DNA of 64,000 nt, from the NCBI GenBank assembly GCA_965220875.1, contig OZ244849.1, positions 1,860,001-1,924,000 of the forward strand. Reading direction: 5' to 3'. Both the position numbers and the translations under genes were made by a program. Positions 1 through 8,363 of the stretch are shown one piece after another; the stretch's first letter is position 1, and every line of letters begins with the position of its first letter. This DNA is from WTFY01 sp965220875. GTDB lineage: Bacteria; Pseudomonadota; Gammaproteobacteria; UBA4575. The notes beneath the pieces were generated by a model, which worked only from the letters and a program-made list of their open reading frames with translations, did not search any database and had not been told where the DNA came from.

Positions 1-637
1 ATGGCACAAAACTCACGCCCCCTAGGTTTTCCTGTTCAAGACATCCATGGACCTTGCGCAGCAGAACCAAGTTCTGTGAACCCGGTGACTCACCTACAGG
101 AATCACAAGCCGTCCATTTTCTGCCAGCTGATCTATAAGCGCAGATGGAATTTCGCTTGGTGCTGCAGTCACCACTACCGCATCATATGGAGCATAGCCT
201 TCCCAGCCCATGACCCCATCCGACAACTTGAACCTGATATTGCGCAAACCCAGACGCATTGCCCGTAATCGTGCCTGCCGATAGAGGGGCTCAATTCGTT
301 CAACAGTGTAAACTTGGTCAACCAGTGCAGCGAGAACTGCTGCTTGATAACCCGACCCGGTACCTATCTCTAGAACTTTTTTTGGTACGCCATCGAACAT
401 TATTGCCTGCGTCATACAGGCAACAACATAAGGTTGCGAAATTGTCTGCTTGTGGCCAATAGGCAAGGCAATGTCTTCGTAGGCGCGTGAAGACAAGGCT
501 TCGTCTACAAACAGGTGCCTTGGCGTCATACGCAAAGCTTCCAGTACACGTGTGTCCTGGATGCCACGCGCTTTCAGGCGTGCAACCAAACGATCACGTG
601 TGCGCTGCGAAGTCATGCCTTTCCCTTCTAGTTGCAT
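1..637 (-). CDS. pcm: Protein-L-isoaspartate O-methyltransferase (3' end cut by window)
   Basis: SAM-dependent cytosolic repair enzyme that methylates isoaspartyl residues of damaged proteins. Reading the minus strand from an ATG at 637 gives 212 residues with no stop before the window edge, so the C-terminus is missing. The SAM-binding motif I (VLEIGTGSGYQ) is at residues 88-98, preceded by the family segment IGHKQTISQPY at 60-70. A second in-frame ATG at 616 is an alternative start. It lies 31 bases downstream of surE on the same strand, the usual gammaproteobacterial surE-pcm order, so the two are probably cotranscribed. The identification is firm; only the start choice is open. Confidence 0.95.
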   Translation of the reverse strand, partial: MQLEGKGMTSQRTRDRLVARLKARGIQDTRVLEALRMTPRHLFVDEALSSRAYEDIALPIGHKQTISQPYVVACMTQAIMFDGVPKKVLEIGTGSGYQAAVLAALVDQVYTVERIEPLYRQARLRAMRLGLRNIRFKLSDGVMGWEGYAPYDAVVVTAAPSEIPSALIDQLAENGRLVIPVGESPGSQNLVLLRKVHGCLEQENLGGVSFVP

Positions 638-668
638 GCGCTTCACGAGTTACTGAGTTACCAGATGA

Positions 669-1424
669 TCAAGTTATCTTGCACTCGGATATCCAGTCCT
701 CTACAGGTTTCATAGCCTTGTAATGAGTAAGGTCAAGGTGCAAAGGCGTAACTGAAACATACCCGTTTTTGACTGCATGAAAATCTGTGCCAGGACCGGC
801 ATCCTGCTCAGGTCCTGCCGCACCTACCCAATATATGGGCTTCCCGCGCGGGTCAAAAGATTTGATCACCGGTTCGGCCTTGTGTCGACTGCCTAGGCGG
901 GTAGTCTTCATGCCTCGCATTTCATGTTTTGGCACATCAGGTATATTGACGTTTATAATCAAATCTTGCGGCAACTGCTTCGTAGCAAGCTTGGAGATAA
1001 TTTCATGGCTTACTTTCGCGCAGACTGACAAATTGCATGGCCTGCGAGAAGTGGCTGAAATGGCTACTGCTGGCAAACCCAAGAAACGACCCTCCATGGC
1101 AGCAGCAACCGTGCCAGAATATATCACGTCATCCCCCAGGTTGGCTCCCATGTTGATCCCTGCAATAACTATGTCAGGCTCGTCTTCAATCAAGCCTGTA
1201 ATCGCAAGATGTACACAATCCGTGGGGGTACCCTCAATGCTATACCAGTTTTCTGTAGCTGAATATGCACGAATTGGCGCATCAAGCGTCAGGGAGTTGC
1301 TGGATGCGCTATGGTCTCGGCTTGGAGCCACTACAGTAATCTTGCCCAAGGGCGAGAGTGCTTTTGCCAGGACCTTAAGCCCTTCTGAATTTATACCATC
1401 ATCATTGCTGAGTAACAGATGCAT
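669..1424 (-). CDS. surE: 5'/3'-nucleotidase SurE
   Basis: Metal-dependent nucleoside 5'/3'-monophosphate phosphatase (stationary-phase survival protein), cytosolic. The protein has 251 residues, the usual family length. The metal-binding SNDDG motif is at residues 6-10, and the conserved GINMGANLGDDVIYSGT stretch around residue 90 supplies the remaining metal ligand and phosphate-binding residues. The ATG start gives the expected N-terminus MHLLLSNDDG. It is followed by pcm on the same strand and is divergent from the Smr gene at 1519, with a 94-base gap that must hold both promoters. Confidence 0.97.
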   Translation of the reverse strand: MHLLLSNDDGINSEGLKVLAKALSPLGKITVVAPSRDHSASSNSLTLDAPIRAYSATENWYSIEGTPTDCVHLAITGLIEDEPDIVIAGINMGANLGDDVIYSGTVAAAMEGRFLGLPAVAISATSRRPCNLSVCAKVSHEIISKLATKQLPQDLIINVNIPDVPKHEMRGMKTTRLGSRHKAEPVIKSFDPRGKPIYWVGAAGPEQDAGPGTDFHAVKNGYVSVTPLHLDLTHYKAMKPVEDWISECKIT

Positions 1425-1518
1425 TGCTACCGTGAAAAATTGTTACTGTGGGAAGTAGAATCAAACTAAAATATGTCACGAATCCTAGCAAATTAATGCG
1501 CCAAAATGGAATTTATAT

Positions 1519-2076
1519 ATGTCACGGCAGAACCACTCTCGTCCAGGAAAACAGACTCGTTTTGCTGATCTCATCAGGAATGTAAAACCCCTGGGCTCGA
1601 ATCATTCAAATCGAGTTGAAGAGAGGGGTGTGCCCAAACCCTCTCCGATTCCCAGAGAAACTCTGAAGGACCAGGTGAAAGTATTGGAGGAATCTCTTGA
1701 TGTAAGTCTGGAATTTGAAGACCTGCAACCTGGTGACAGCCTGTCATTTCGTGGGCACAGAATTCAGAAAAGTACATTTCGAAAACTTAAAAAAGGACAA
1801 TACAGTGTAGGGGCTGAACTTGATTTACACGGTATGACAATCACAGAAGCCCAGTCAGCTATCACACGCTTCCTGCGAGCTGCCCGCGAGGACAACATTC
1901 GCTGTGTCCAGATTATCCATGGCAAGGGTCATGGCTCCAGCAACAAAGGACCAAAACTTAAACCCATGGTCAATCAATGGCTGCGAAAAAGAAGTGAAGT
2001 ACTGGCTTTTTGCTCTGCTAGACCTACTGATGGGGGTACGGGAGCAGTCTATGTGTTATTGAAATCCATTGCCTGA
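1519..2076 (+). CDS. Smr domain protein (SmrA/YfcN-like)
   Basis: A 185-residue protein with a basic, poorly conserved N-terminal half and a C-terminal Smr (small MutS-related) domain. The hallmark LDLHG is at residues 101-105, HGKG at 134-137 and the closing GGTGAVYVLL at 172-181. Smr domains are nicking or ribosome/RNA-acting nucleases; stand-alone proteins of this size resemble E. coli SmrA/SmrB (YdaL/YfcN), whose substrates depend on subtype and cannot be settled from sequence. It stands alone, divergent from surE and convergent with the ankyrin gene. Confidence 0.9.
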   Translation: MSRQNHSRPGKQTRFADLIRNVKPLGSNHSNRVEERGVPKPSPIPRETLKDQVKVLEESLDVSLEFEDLQPGDSLSFRGHRIQKSTFRKLKKGQYSVGAELDLHGMTITEAQSAITRFLRAAREDNIRCVQIIHGKGHGSSNKGPKLKPMVNQWLRKRSEVLAFCSARPTDGGTGAVYVLLKSIA

Positions 2077-2427
2077 AGCCAAACGAAACCCAAATAGGAT
2101 GTAGAGACCAAGCCAATACTGCACCAGAAAGGCACGGCTTCTCGGCTACGACCAGCTGATGACCGGCTCTTTTGACTATCCCTATACTGATTACATTGAC
2201 CCGGAGCCTGCTGGCTACCTTGGATCTTCATTTTCAAACCAGTAAGAATATTCTTTTCCTGCGTTGAAAGAGAATAATTTCATGCTGGCCTAAGGTCAGT
2301 AACTCCAACCGGGACGAAGTGCTGTCATTGCGTTGGGCAGCCTTGAAAATGTCTCCCAGGTACTAGAATGATACCCCCGTATCATACCTAGACTTGCGGA
2401 AATCAGTACAAGGCCAGCTATACCTTG
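2077..2427. other. Intergenic stretch, no supported gene
   Basis: This is 351 bases between the converging Smr and ankyrin genes. I see no tRNA, no strong hairpin with a T-tract and no repeat. One short plus-strand open stretch (codons from 2105 to the TAA at 2243-2245, ATG at 2159) reads like ordinary coding sequence rich in Tyr, Pro and Asp and could be the tail of a decayed gene. It is too short to call. Confidence 0.5.
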
Positions 2428-2925
2428 CTACTCCATCAGTCGCCTGTACGCATTTGTCCCCTTCAATGCAGCGTTATCTTCTACATAGTCTAAAGGGGTT
2501 TTATCTGATTCTTTGTCTCGTATATCTGTTTTAGCACCAGCATCCAGCAACACGTTAACAATTGCCGGATTAGAGTTGTTAAACGCAGCAGCGTGAAGCG
2601 GTGTACCGCCGCCTTTATCCTGAGCATTCGGGTCGGCACCATTGTCCAGCAACGCTGTGATGACAGAAGGATTTTTACTGGACCAGGCTCCCCAGTGCAA
2701 GGGAGTTGCCCCCCATTCATGGTCTGCTGCCTGCAAATTTGCTCCTGCATTCAGCAAAGTCTTAACAACAGCTGGATCACTGTTGAATGCAGCTGCAAAA
2801 TGCAGCGGAGTGTAGCCACATTGATCCTGCGCATTGACATCAGCCCCCGAACTGAGTCTAGACGTCACGGCTGCCACAGTTGCAATCTCAAAAAAATCAA
2901 TCGTATTCCAGTCCAGATCTTCCAT
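2428..2925 (-). CDS. Ankyrin repeat protein
   Basis: A 165-residue protein made almost entirely of ankyrin repeats. Three clear units are visible at about residues 37-68, 71-103 and 107-138, with the consensus features G-x-TPLH-x-AA, a nine-residue spacer, and LL-x-x-GA(D/N). The last repeat degenerates after DKTPLDYVED. No signal peptide or membrane segment is present, so it should be cytosolic. Ankyrin repeats bind other proteins; the partner is unknown. The gene stands apart from its neighbours, with 207 bases to fadE, which lies downstream on the same strand. Confidence 0.88.
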   Translation of the reverse strand: MEDLDWNTIDFFEIATVAAVTSRLSSGADVNAQDQCGYTPLHFAAAFNSDPAVVKTLLNAGANLQAADHEWGATPLHWGAWSSKNPSVITALLDNGADPNAQDKGGGTPLHAAAFNNSNPAIVNVLLDAGAKTDIRDKESDKTPLDYVEDNAALKGTNAYRRLME

Positions 2926-3132
2926 CTCGTTTGTCTTGAATCAAACCTACCAAAAATTGAACTCTAATACACAGATTATGGCACACCTATCCTCTCATCA
3001 GGATACAGTGTGAGAAGCCTTAATAGGATAGCCTCTCGCAAGCGAGACGTCTAATCAAATGTGGGACAGGCAGCTAAATTTTCTTCGCTTACCTGCTCTA
3101 CGGCTCCACAGTAGATTACATGACTGATTTTG

Positions 3133-5571
3133 TCACTTGAGCTTATTCATGCACGTATTTGTTTCATACGAAAAATCATCAACCATAATTGCAGATTGAG
3201 TAGCAATGTGCGCCTTCTCCATCAATTCTGCTTCCTCCTCTGAAATCACGCCCTGGGCAACTGCTCCTTCTAACCAACTGTGAGTTGTACCCTGCTTAGG
3301 TGGAATAATTCGAGCTTTTTTCAGTTTACGCTCTGCACCCTTTGCAGCGACTACTGCATCAAACGCATGCTGTACCCGCCCTATAGCATCTTGTGGGTCA
3401 GTACATTTAAATATACCGTCTGTAAGCCTGTCCCGAACAGCTGAAGGTTCGATAAGAATTTTTGCTACGAGATGACCAATCGAGTCATCCGGGTAACGCA
3501 AGCTTTTGCCTGTTGGAAAAACGATAACCCGAAGTAACTGGCCCATGAAAGGTGAGGGAAAATTGCGCAAGACCTGATCTAGCGCATCCTGCGCCCTGTA
3601 AAGGCAATATCTGGCACTCCACTCCAAAAGTGGATAATCCGCTGCGGGTCGGCCTGTATCCTGGTAATACTTCAGCGCTGCAGAGCAAAGATACATATGG
3701 CCGAGAGCATCTGCGAAACGGCCTGACAGCTTCTCTTTTCGCTTGAGCTTTCCTCCCAGGAACAACATGGTTAAATCAGACGCAAATGCATAACTTGCAC
3801 TCATCCTAGCCAAACACCTGAAATATCTGCTTGTAGGCCCCTGCTCCGGACTTGGTGCCAGCCAGCTTCGAGTTAATCCATACAGGAATGATCTGGCCCC
3901 GTTTCGAACCGTGTATCCAAGATGCTTGAACAAGGCCTGATCAAACTCTTTCAATCCTGCCTCCCGGTCAGAATTGGATGCTGCATTCATCTCAGCAACC
4001 AAATACGGATGGCAACGCATCGCACCTTGGCCAAAAATTATCAGGCTACGGACGAGTATGTTAGCACCTTCAACAGTAATGCTGATCGGCATGGACTGAT
4101 GCATGCGGCCAAGATAGTTGCTTGGTCCCAGGCAGATTCCACGCCCTCCATGCACATCCATTGCATCATTGACCACCTGACGCATTCCTTCCGTATTGTG
4201 ATATTTAAGTATGGCCGTAGCCACGGAGGGCCTTTCACCATGGTCAATTGCTGAAGCAGTGAACCTGCGCCCAGCCTCCATCATATAAGTCAAACCCCCA
4301 ATCCTGCATAAGGCCTCCTCAACCCCTTCAAATTTTCCAATAGGAATTCCGAACTGGTTGCGAATCCTGGCATATGCACCGGTCATATAACTGGTAAACT
4401 TTCCCGCACCTGCGCCTAGTGCTGGCAATGAGATTCCACGCCCCACGGAAAGGCATTCCACAAGCATGCGCCAACCCTTACCGATCTGTTTTTCCCCACC
4501 TATGACCCAGTCAAGCGGGATAAATACATCCTCACCCCAGTTTGGCCCATTCTGAATGGATGAATTGAGAGGGTTGTGCCGAGTGCCAATGCTGACCCCC
4601 GAAAGGTTCGTGGGTATCAGTGCGCAGGTAATGCCAAGGTCTTCATGGTCACCTAGCAAGTGTTCAGGATCATAAACTTTGAATGCTAAGCCAAGTACGG
4701 TCGCAACTGGCCCCAAAGTTATATAGCGTTTTGCCCAGTTCAGACGTAAACCCAAAACCTCTTCCCCTTCATGCTGTCCTTTGCAGACGACACCGGTATC
4801 AGATATGGCACTTGCGTCCGAACCAGCATGAGGGCTAGTCAAGGCAAAACAGGGAATTTCATCTCCTACAGCGAGACGAGGCAGGTAATACTCTTTCTGC
4901 TCATCTGTTCCATAATGCAACAGGAGCTCTGCAGGTCCTAACGAGTTCGGCACCATAACTGTAACGGCTGCGCAGCTGCTACGGGAAGAAATTTTCATTA
5001 CTACTGATGAATGAGCAACTGCGGAAAACTCCAAGCCACCGTATTTTTTCGGAATAATCATCCCAAAAAACTTATTTTTCTTAAGATACTCCCAAGATTC
5101 ATAAGACAAGTCATTGAAATCGTTAGTAATCTCCCAGTCATCAATCATCTGGCAAAACTCTTCAACTGGTCCGTCCAAAAATGCCTGTTCTTCTGACGAA
5201 AGCTCAGATGTCTTATGAACAAGAAGCTTGTGCCAGTCCGGGTTTCCCCGAAACAACTCTGCTTCCCACCAGGTAGTACCCGCCTCGACTGCCTCGCGCT
5301 CGGTATCTGACATCGGTGGTAATACCCTTCGGATATAAGCAAGCATTGGCTTACTCAAAATTCTGACGCGCAACTCGTGTACATTGAGCAATGCAAGAAG
5401 AACATACAAAACCCAAATTAAAATCCCGAAAATTACTGATAAGTAACCTGTCAGCGTGAGAACCAATAGGCCACCGCCTACAACCAGAGTCCATATGAGA
5501 TATGACCATCCGACCTTTGCAAGTCCGAAAACCAAGCTGCCTATGGCTAACACCCAAACTATCAGGGTCAT
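3133..5571 (-). CDS. fadE: Acyl-CoA dehydrogenase FadE
   Basis: FAD-dependent enzyme for the first step of fatty acid beta-oxidation (acyl-CoA to trans-2-enoyl-CoA). The 812 residues match E. coli FadE (about 814) rather than the 380-residue short ACADs. In order: two to three hydrophobic N-terminal segments (residues 1-65) that probably tie it to the membrane, the ACAD N-terminal and middle domains (the segment CFALTSPHAGSDAS near residue 240 contacts flavin and substrate), the helical C-terminal ACAD domain with the MDVHGGRGI stretch, and a long C-terminal DUF1974-type extension. No other beta-oxidation gene is adjacent. Divergent from moeA. Confidence 0.95.
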   Translation of the reverse strand: MTLIVWVLAIGSLVFGLAKVGWSYLIWTLVVGGGLLVLTLTGYLSVIFGILIWVLYVLLALLNVHELRVRILSKPMLAYIRRVLPPMSDTEREAVEAGTTWWEAELFRGNPDWHKLLVHKTSELSSEEQAFLDGPVEEFCQMIDDWEITNDFNDLSYESWEYLKKNKFFGMIIPKKYGGLEFSAVAHSSVVMKISSRSSCAAVTVMVPNSLGPAELLLHYGTDEQKEYYLPRLAVGDEIPCFALTSPHAGSDASAISDTGVVCKGQHEGEEVLGLRLNWAKRYITLGPVATVLGLAFKVYDPEHLLGDHEDLGITCALIPTNLSGVSIGTRHNPLNSSIQNGPNWGEDVFIPLDWVIGGEKQIGKGWRMLVECLSVGRGISLPALGAGAGKFTSYMTGAYARIRNQFGIPIGKFEGVEEALCRIGGLTYMMEAGRRFTASAIDHGERPSVATAILKYHNTEGMRQVVNDAMDVHGGRGICLGPSNYLGRMHQSMPISITVEGANILVRSLIIFGQGAMRCHPYLVAEMNAASNSDREAGLKEFDQALFKHLGYTVRNGARSFLYGLTRSWLAPSPEQGPTSRYFRCLARMSASYAFASDLTMLFLGGKLKRKEKLSGRFADALGHMYLCSAALKYYQDTGRPAADYPLLEWSARYCLYRAQDALDQVLRNFPSPFMGQLLRVIVFPTGKSLRYPDDSIGHLVAKILIEPSAVRDRLTDGIFKCTDPQDAIGRVQHAFDAVVAAKGAERKLKKARIIPPKQGTTHSWLEGAVAQGVISEEEAELMEKAHIATQSAIMVDDFSYETNTCMNKLK

Positions 5572-5881
5572 CAGTAACTCCTTGAACCGTGTCCTAACTT
5601 AGCTCACATGAATTGACAATATTGTAATGCAATTGGCCGCGACAGTTCTCCTGCCTAGCCGAACCGTCGCCCGTTGAGAACCATCCAACATCAATACAGC
5701 AAGGATTTGCAAAATGCAGACAAGCACTACTGATTAACTTGAACGCCCTATAATGTTGCATTGAACGAGCATCTACTGAAATGTACTTGGACTATGTACA
5801 AGCCAGTATCTGCTGAAAAGCAGATTTCGTACCCAGCAACTCGTAATTATAATAGGCAGAAGAATAACTGAGGAATATTTG
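5572..5881. other. Divergent promoter region fadE/moeA
   Basis: About 310 bases lie between the divergent starts of fadE and moeA. A TATAAT hexamer at 5749-5754 on the plus strand could be a -10 element for moeA, but no good TTGACA-like -35 sits at the right distance. No RNA gene or repeat was seen. A GAGGA Shine-Dalgarno sequence precedes the moeA ATG by 8 bases. Confidence 0.35.
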
Positions 5882-7165
5882 ATGGTAATAACAGACCCAA
5901 ACCATGATTCCAGCTGCATGGATGACTTTGATCCAGCATCACTGGATGCCGAACAAGCCTTGTCGCAAATATTGAATACAGTACAAGCTATTCAGCAAAC
6001 CGAAACTGTACCAATTCGAAAAGCATTGGGACGTTTGGTCGCGGATGCCATTTGCTCAAGAATCAATGTGCCAGGTCATACAAATTCAGCAATGGATGGC
6101 TACGCGATCCGAGGAACAGATATTCCTGCCCAAAGTCAACATGCCTTGACAGTCATAGGTACCTCATGGGCAGGCCAGCCTTACCAAGGACCTATTGAGA
6201 GTGGCGAATGCGTTCGAATCATGACTGGCGCTGCTCTGCCTGATTCGTCAGATACCGTAGTGATACAGGAGCGTGTCAGAATCAAAGGAAACAGGGTCTA
6301 TATTGACTCCAACAATTCGCCTGGACAGAACGTACGGCTTGCAGGTGAAGATATCAAGGCTGGTGATACAGTGATAAACCAGGGAAAGCACATTGGTCCA
6401 GCAGAGCTAGGGTTGCTGGCTTCCATCGGTGTCAATGAAGTGGTTGTTTTCAGAAAATTGAAGGTTGCCTTCTTTTCGACTGGTAACGAACTTCGCCAGG
6501 TGGGCGAAAAGCTGAGCAAGGGCCAGATATATGACAGCAACCGCTATACCCTCTACGGGATGCTGTCTCGCTTAGGGGTCGAAATTCATGACATGGGCGT
6601 AGTCAAGGATGAAAGAAACGCGATAGAAAATGCGCTTTCTGATGCAGCGAACCAGGCTGATGTCATCATCACCTCAGGCGGTGTATCTGTGGGCGAAGCG
6701 GACTTTGTAAAAGAAACCATGCAGAAAATTGGTACAGTGAATTTCTGGAAAGTCGCCATGAAACCAGGCAGACCCCTGGCATTTGGAAGTATCGCCAATT
6801 CTTGGTTTTTTGGGCTTCCAGGCAATCCAGTTTCTGTCATGGTCACATTTTATCTATTCGTGAAACCGGCGTTAAGGAAAATCATGGGCGGCATCCACAA
6901 CGAGCCGTTTACAATCACTGCAACCTGCTCCTCCAGATTACGGAAGAGGCCTGGGCGCGTTGAATACCAGAGAGGTATCTTGACACGATCAGACAGTACT
7001 CCGGTAGATGAATCAGAATACACTGTATCTAAAACAGGGCCGCAGGGCTCGGGTGTCTTGCGTTCCATGACAGAAGCAAACTGTTTCATCATACTGCCTG
7101 TCGATTCTTCCGGTATTGATGCGGGTGATACAGTCCAAGTGCTGCCATTCGAGGCAGTAGTCTAA
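5882..7165 (+). CDS. moeA: Molybdopterin molybdenumtransferase MoeA
   Basis: Inserts molybdate into adenylated molybdopterin, the last common step of molybdenum cofactor synthesis, in the cytosol. The protein has 427 residues from the ATG at 5882; a TTG one codon upstream is less likely because GAGGA is ideally placed for the ATG. Visible motifs are NSAMDGYA, MTGAALP, the MoCF-type SGGVSVGEADFV and GLPGNPVS, covering domains I-III, and a C-terminal domain IV. moaE follows on the opposite strand and moaB comes next, so the three form a small Mo-cofactor cluster. moaA, moaC and moaD are not in the window. Confidence 0.95.
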   Translation: MVITDPNHDSSCMDDFDPASLDAEQALSQILNTVQAIQQTETVPIRKALGRLVADAICSRINVPGHTNSAMDGYAIRGTDIPAQSQHALTVIGTSWAGQPYQGPIESGECVRIMTGAALPDSSDTVVIQERVRIKGNRVYIDSNNSPGQNVRLAGEDIKAGDTVINQGKHIGPAELGLLASIGVNEVVVFRKLKVAFFSTGNELRQVGEKLSKGQIYDSNRYTLYGMLSRLGVEIHDMGVVKDERNAIENALSDAANQADVIITSGGVSVGEADFVKETMQKIGTVNFWKVAMKPGRPLAFGSIANSWFFGLPGNPVSVMVTFYLFVKPALRKIMGGIHNEPFTITATCSSRLRKRPGRVEYQRGILTRSDSTPVDESEYTVSKTGPQGSGVLRSMTEANCFIILPVDSSGIDAGDTVQVLPFEAVV

Positions 7166-7270
7166 GCCGACCCCGAAATATTTCTGAACCGGACCAAGTA
7201 AACTCCTAGAATCCCATGCACCTGTAAGAGAAACACAGGATCTTCCCGGACCTTATAGGATTGGCTTGCC

Positions 7271-7699
7271 TTATTTTCCAGGTACCCAGCGTTCCTGTGT
7301 CTTCAAATTTTCCTTCTTCCATATCGGTGCCTTGGACTTTAAATCTTCCATGATAAAACGATTGGCCTCATACGCGGCTGCCCGATGCGCCGACCATACT
7401 GCAATACATACAATGGGTTCACCGGGAAATACACGGCCAGTGCGGTGCAGCAACAAGACATCCAGGATTTCCCACCTATCAGCAGCCTCCTGTGCAATCT
7501 GCAGCAAGTGGTTTTGGGTCATTTCAGGATAATGCTCCAAGTACATTGAAAATATTTCATTACCTTTATTGAAATCTCTCATGGTACCGACAAATACTGC
7601 AGTAGCCCCAAACTTCCCAGGTTTACTCAGTTGCAGATCCTGATAGCTCTTGACTTCCTGCCAAGGATCAAATTTGGCATCCCGTATCTCTACTTTCAT
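7271..7699 (-). CDS. moaE: Molybdopterin synthase catalytic subunit MoaE
   Basis: Large subunit of molybdopterin synthase, which transfers sulfur from MoaD thiocarboxylate to precursor Z. The 142 residues match the family. The conserved segments are FVGTMRDFN near residue 36, LEHYPEMT, the HRTGRVFPGEPIV segment around residue 86, the AHRAAAYEANRFIMEDLK helix and the catalytic-lysine region APIWKKE near the C-terminus. It is convergent with moeA (105 bases) and divergent from moaB. The small subunit MoaD is not adjacent, which is unusual for this pair. Confidence 0.95.
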   Translation of the reverse strand: MKVEIRDAKFDPWQEVKSYQDLQLSKPGKFGATAVFVGTMRDFNKGNEIFSMYLEHYPEMTQNHLLQIAQEAADRWEILDVLLLHRTGRVFPGEPIVCIAVWSAHRAAAYEANRFIMEDLKSKAPIWKKENLKTQERWVPGK

Positions 7700-7743
7700 G
7701 ATCTAGCGCATCACCCCAAAAACAGTTCTCTATATAACGTATA

Positions 7744-7762
7744 CATAATACTGTACATTATG
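7744..7762. promoter_or_regulatory. Inverted repeat between moaE and moaB (possible operator)
   Basis: CATAAT at 7744-7749 and ATTATG at 7757-7762 form a perfect 6-base inverted repeat with a 7-base spacer, inside an AT-rich 91-base divergent gap. Such a site could control both moaE and moaB. ModE-type molybdate regulators use AT-rich palindromes, but the match to any particular regulator is inference. Confidence 0.35.
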
Positions 7763-7790
7763 AATCATAATCATCCATGGAGAAGCAAGA

Positions 7791-8309
7791 ATGAAGAAGG
7801 AAGAAAAACGTGAATTTGTTCCTTTGGAAATTGCTGTCCTGACAATTTCTGACACACGTACAGAAGACAATGACCAGTCAGGGAAAATCCTGTGCGATAG
7901 ACTACAGCGCGGCCGCCACAAGATCTTTGAAAAGGTGATTGTCCCCGATGACGTGTACAAAATCAGGGCTATTGTATCGCCTTGGATTGCCGAACCCAAG
8001 CCTGATGTCATCATAACTACTGGGGGTACCGGAGTTACCGGTCGAGACGGAACCCCTGAAGCAATCAGGCCTCTCCTGGACAAGGAAATTTCCGGGTTTG
8101 GTGAAATGTTCCGAGTATTGTCTTTTGAGGTAATAAAAGCCTCTACCTTGCAGTCACGCACCATGGCTGGAGTTGCAAACCGAACATATATATTCTGTCT
8201 GCCTGGTTCTGCAAGTGCGTGTGCCGATGCGTGGGACAAGCTTCTTGCCCAGCAGCTAGACTACCGAACCCGCCCATGCAATCTGGTTGAATTGATGCCT
8301 AGACTGTAA
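7791..8309 (+). CDS. moaB: Molybdenum cofactor biosynthesis protein MoaB/MogA family
   Basis: A 172-residue MoCF-domain protein that binds molybdopterin; family members adenylate it before metal insertion by MoeA. The signature TTGGTGVTGRDGTPEA is at about residues 69-84, followed by the SFGE-like SGFGEMFR segment and LPGSASA. GGAGA lies 8 bases before the ATG. Length and motifs fit MoaB better than the about 195-residue MogA, but the two cannot be separated with certainty by eye. It is divergent from moaE and runs with the agmatine genes, 54 bases upstream of aguA. Confidence 0.9.
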   Translation: MKKEEKREFVPLEIAVLTISDTRTEDNDQSGKILCDRLQRGRHKIFEKVIVPDDVYKIRAIVSPWIAEPKPDVIITTGGTGVTGRDGTPEAIRPLLDKEISGFGEMFRVLSFEVIKASTLQSRTMAGVANRTYIFCLPGSASACADAWDKLLAQQLDYRTRPCNLVELMPRL

Positions 8310-8363
8310 CAACAGACTGCATCCTTGAATATTTTTTCAACTTCCAGGCATCCTGAATAACAA

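Noticed and set aside
787..1458. 223-residue plus-strand open frame opposite surE
   Set aside because: It is the antisense shadow of surE, which has full family motifs; the plus-strand product has no recognisable pattern.
2049..2237. 62-residue minus-strand open frame in the Smr/ankyrin gap
   Set aside because: Low-complexity basic content, overlaps the Smr 3' end, no ribosome-binding site or family look.
3034..3047. Short hairpin TCTCGCAAGCGAGA downstream of the ankyrin promoter region
   Set aside because: Only a 5-base stem with no T-tract on either strand; not a convincing terminator.
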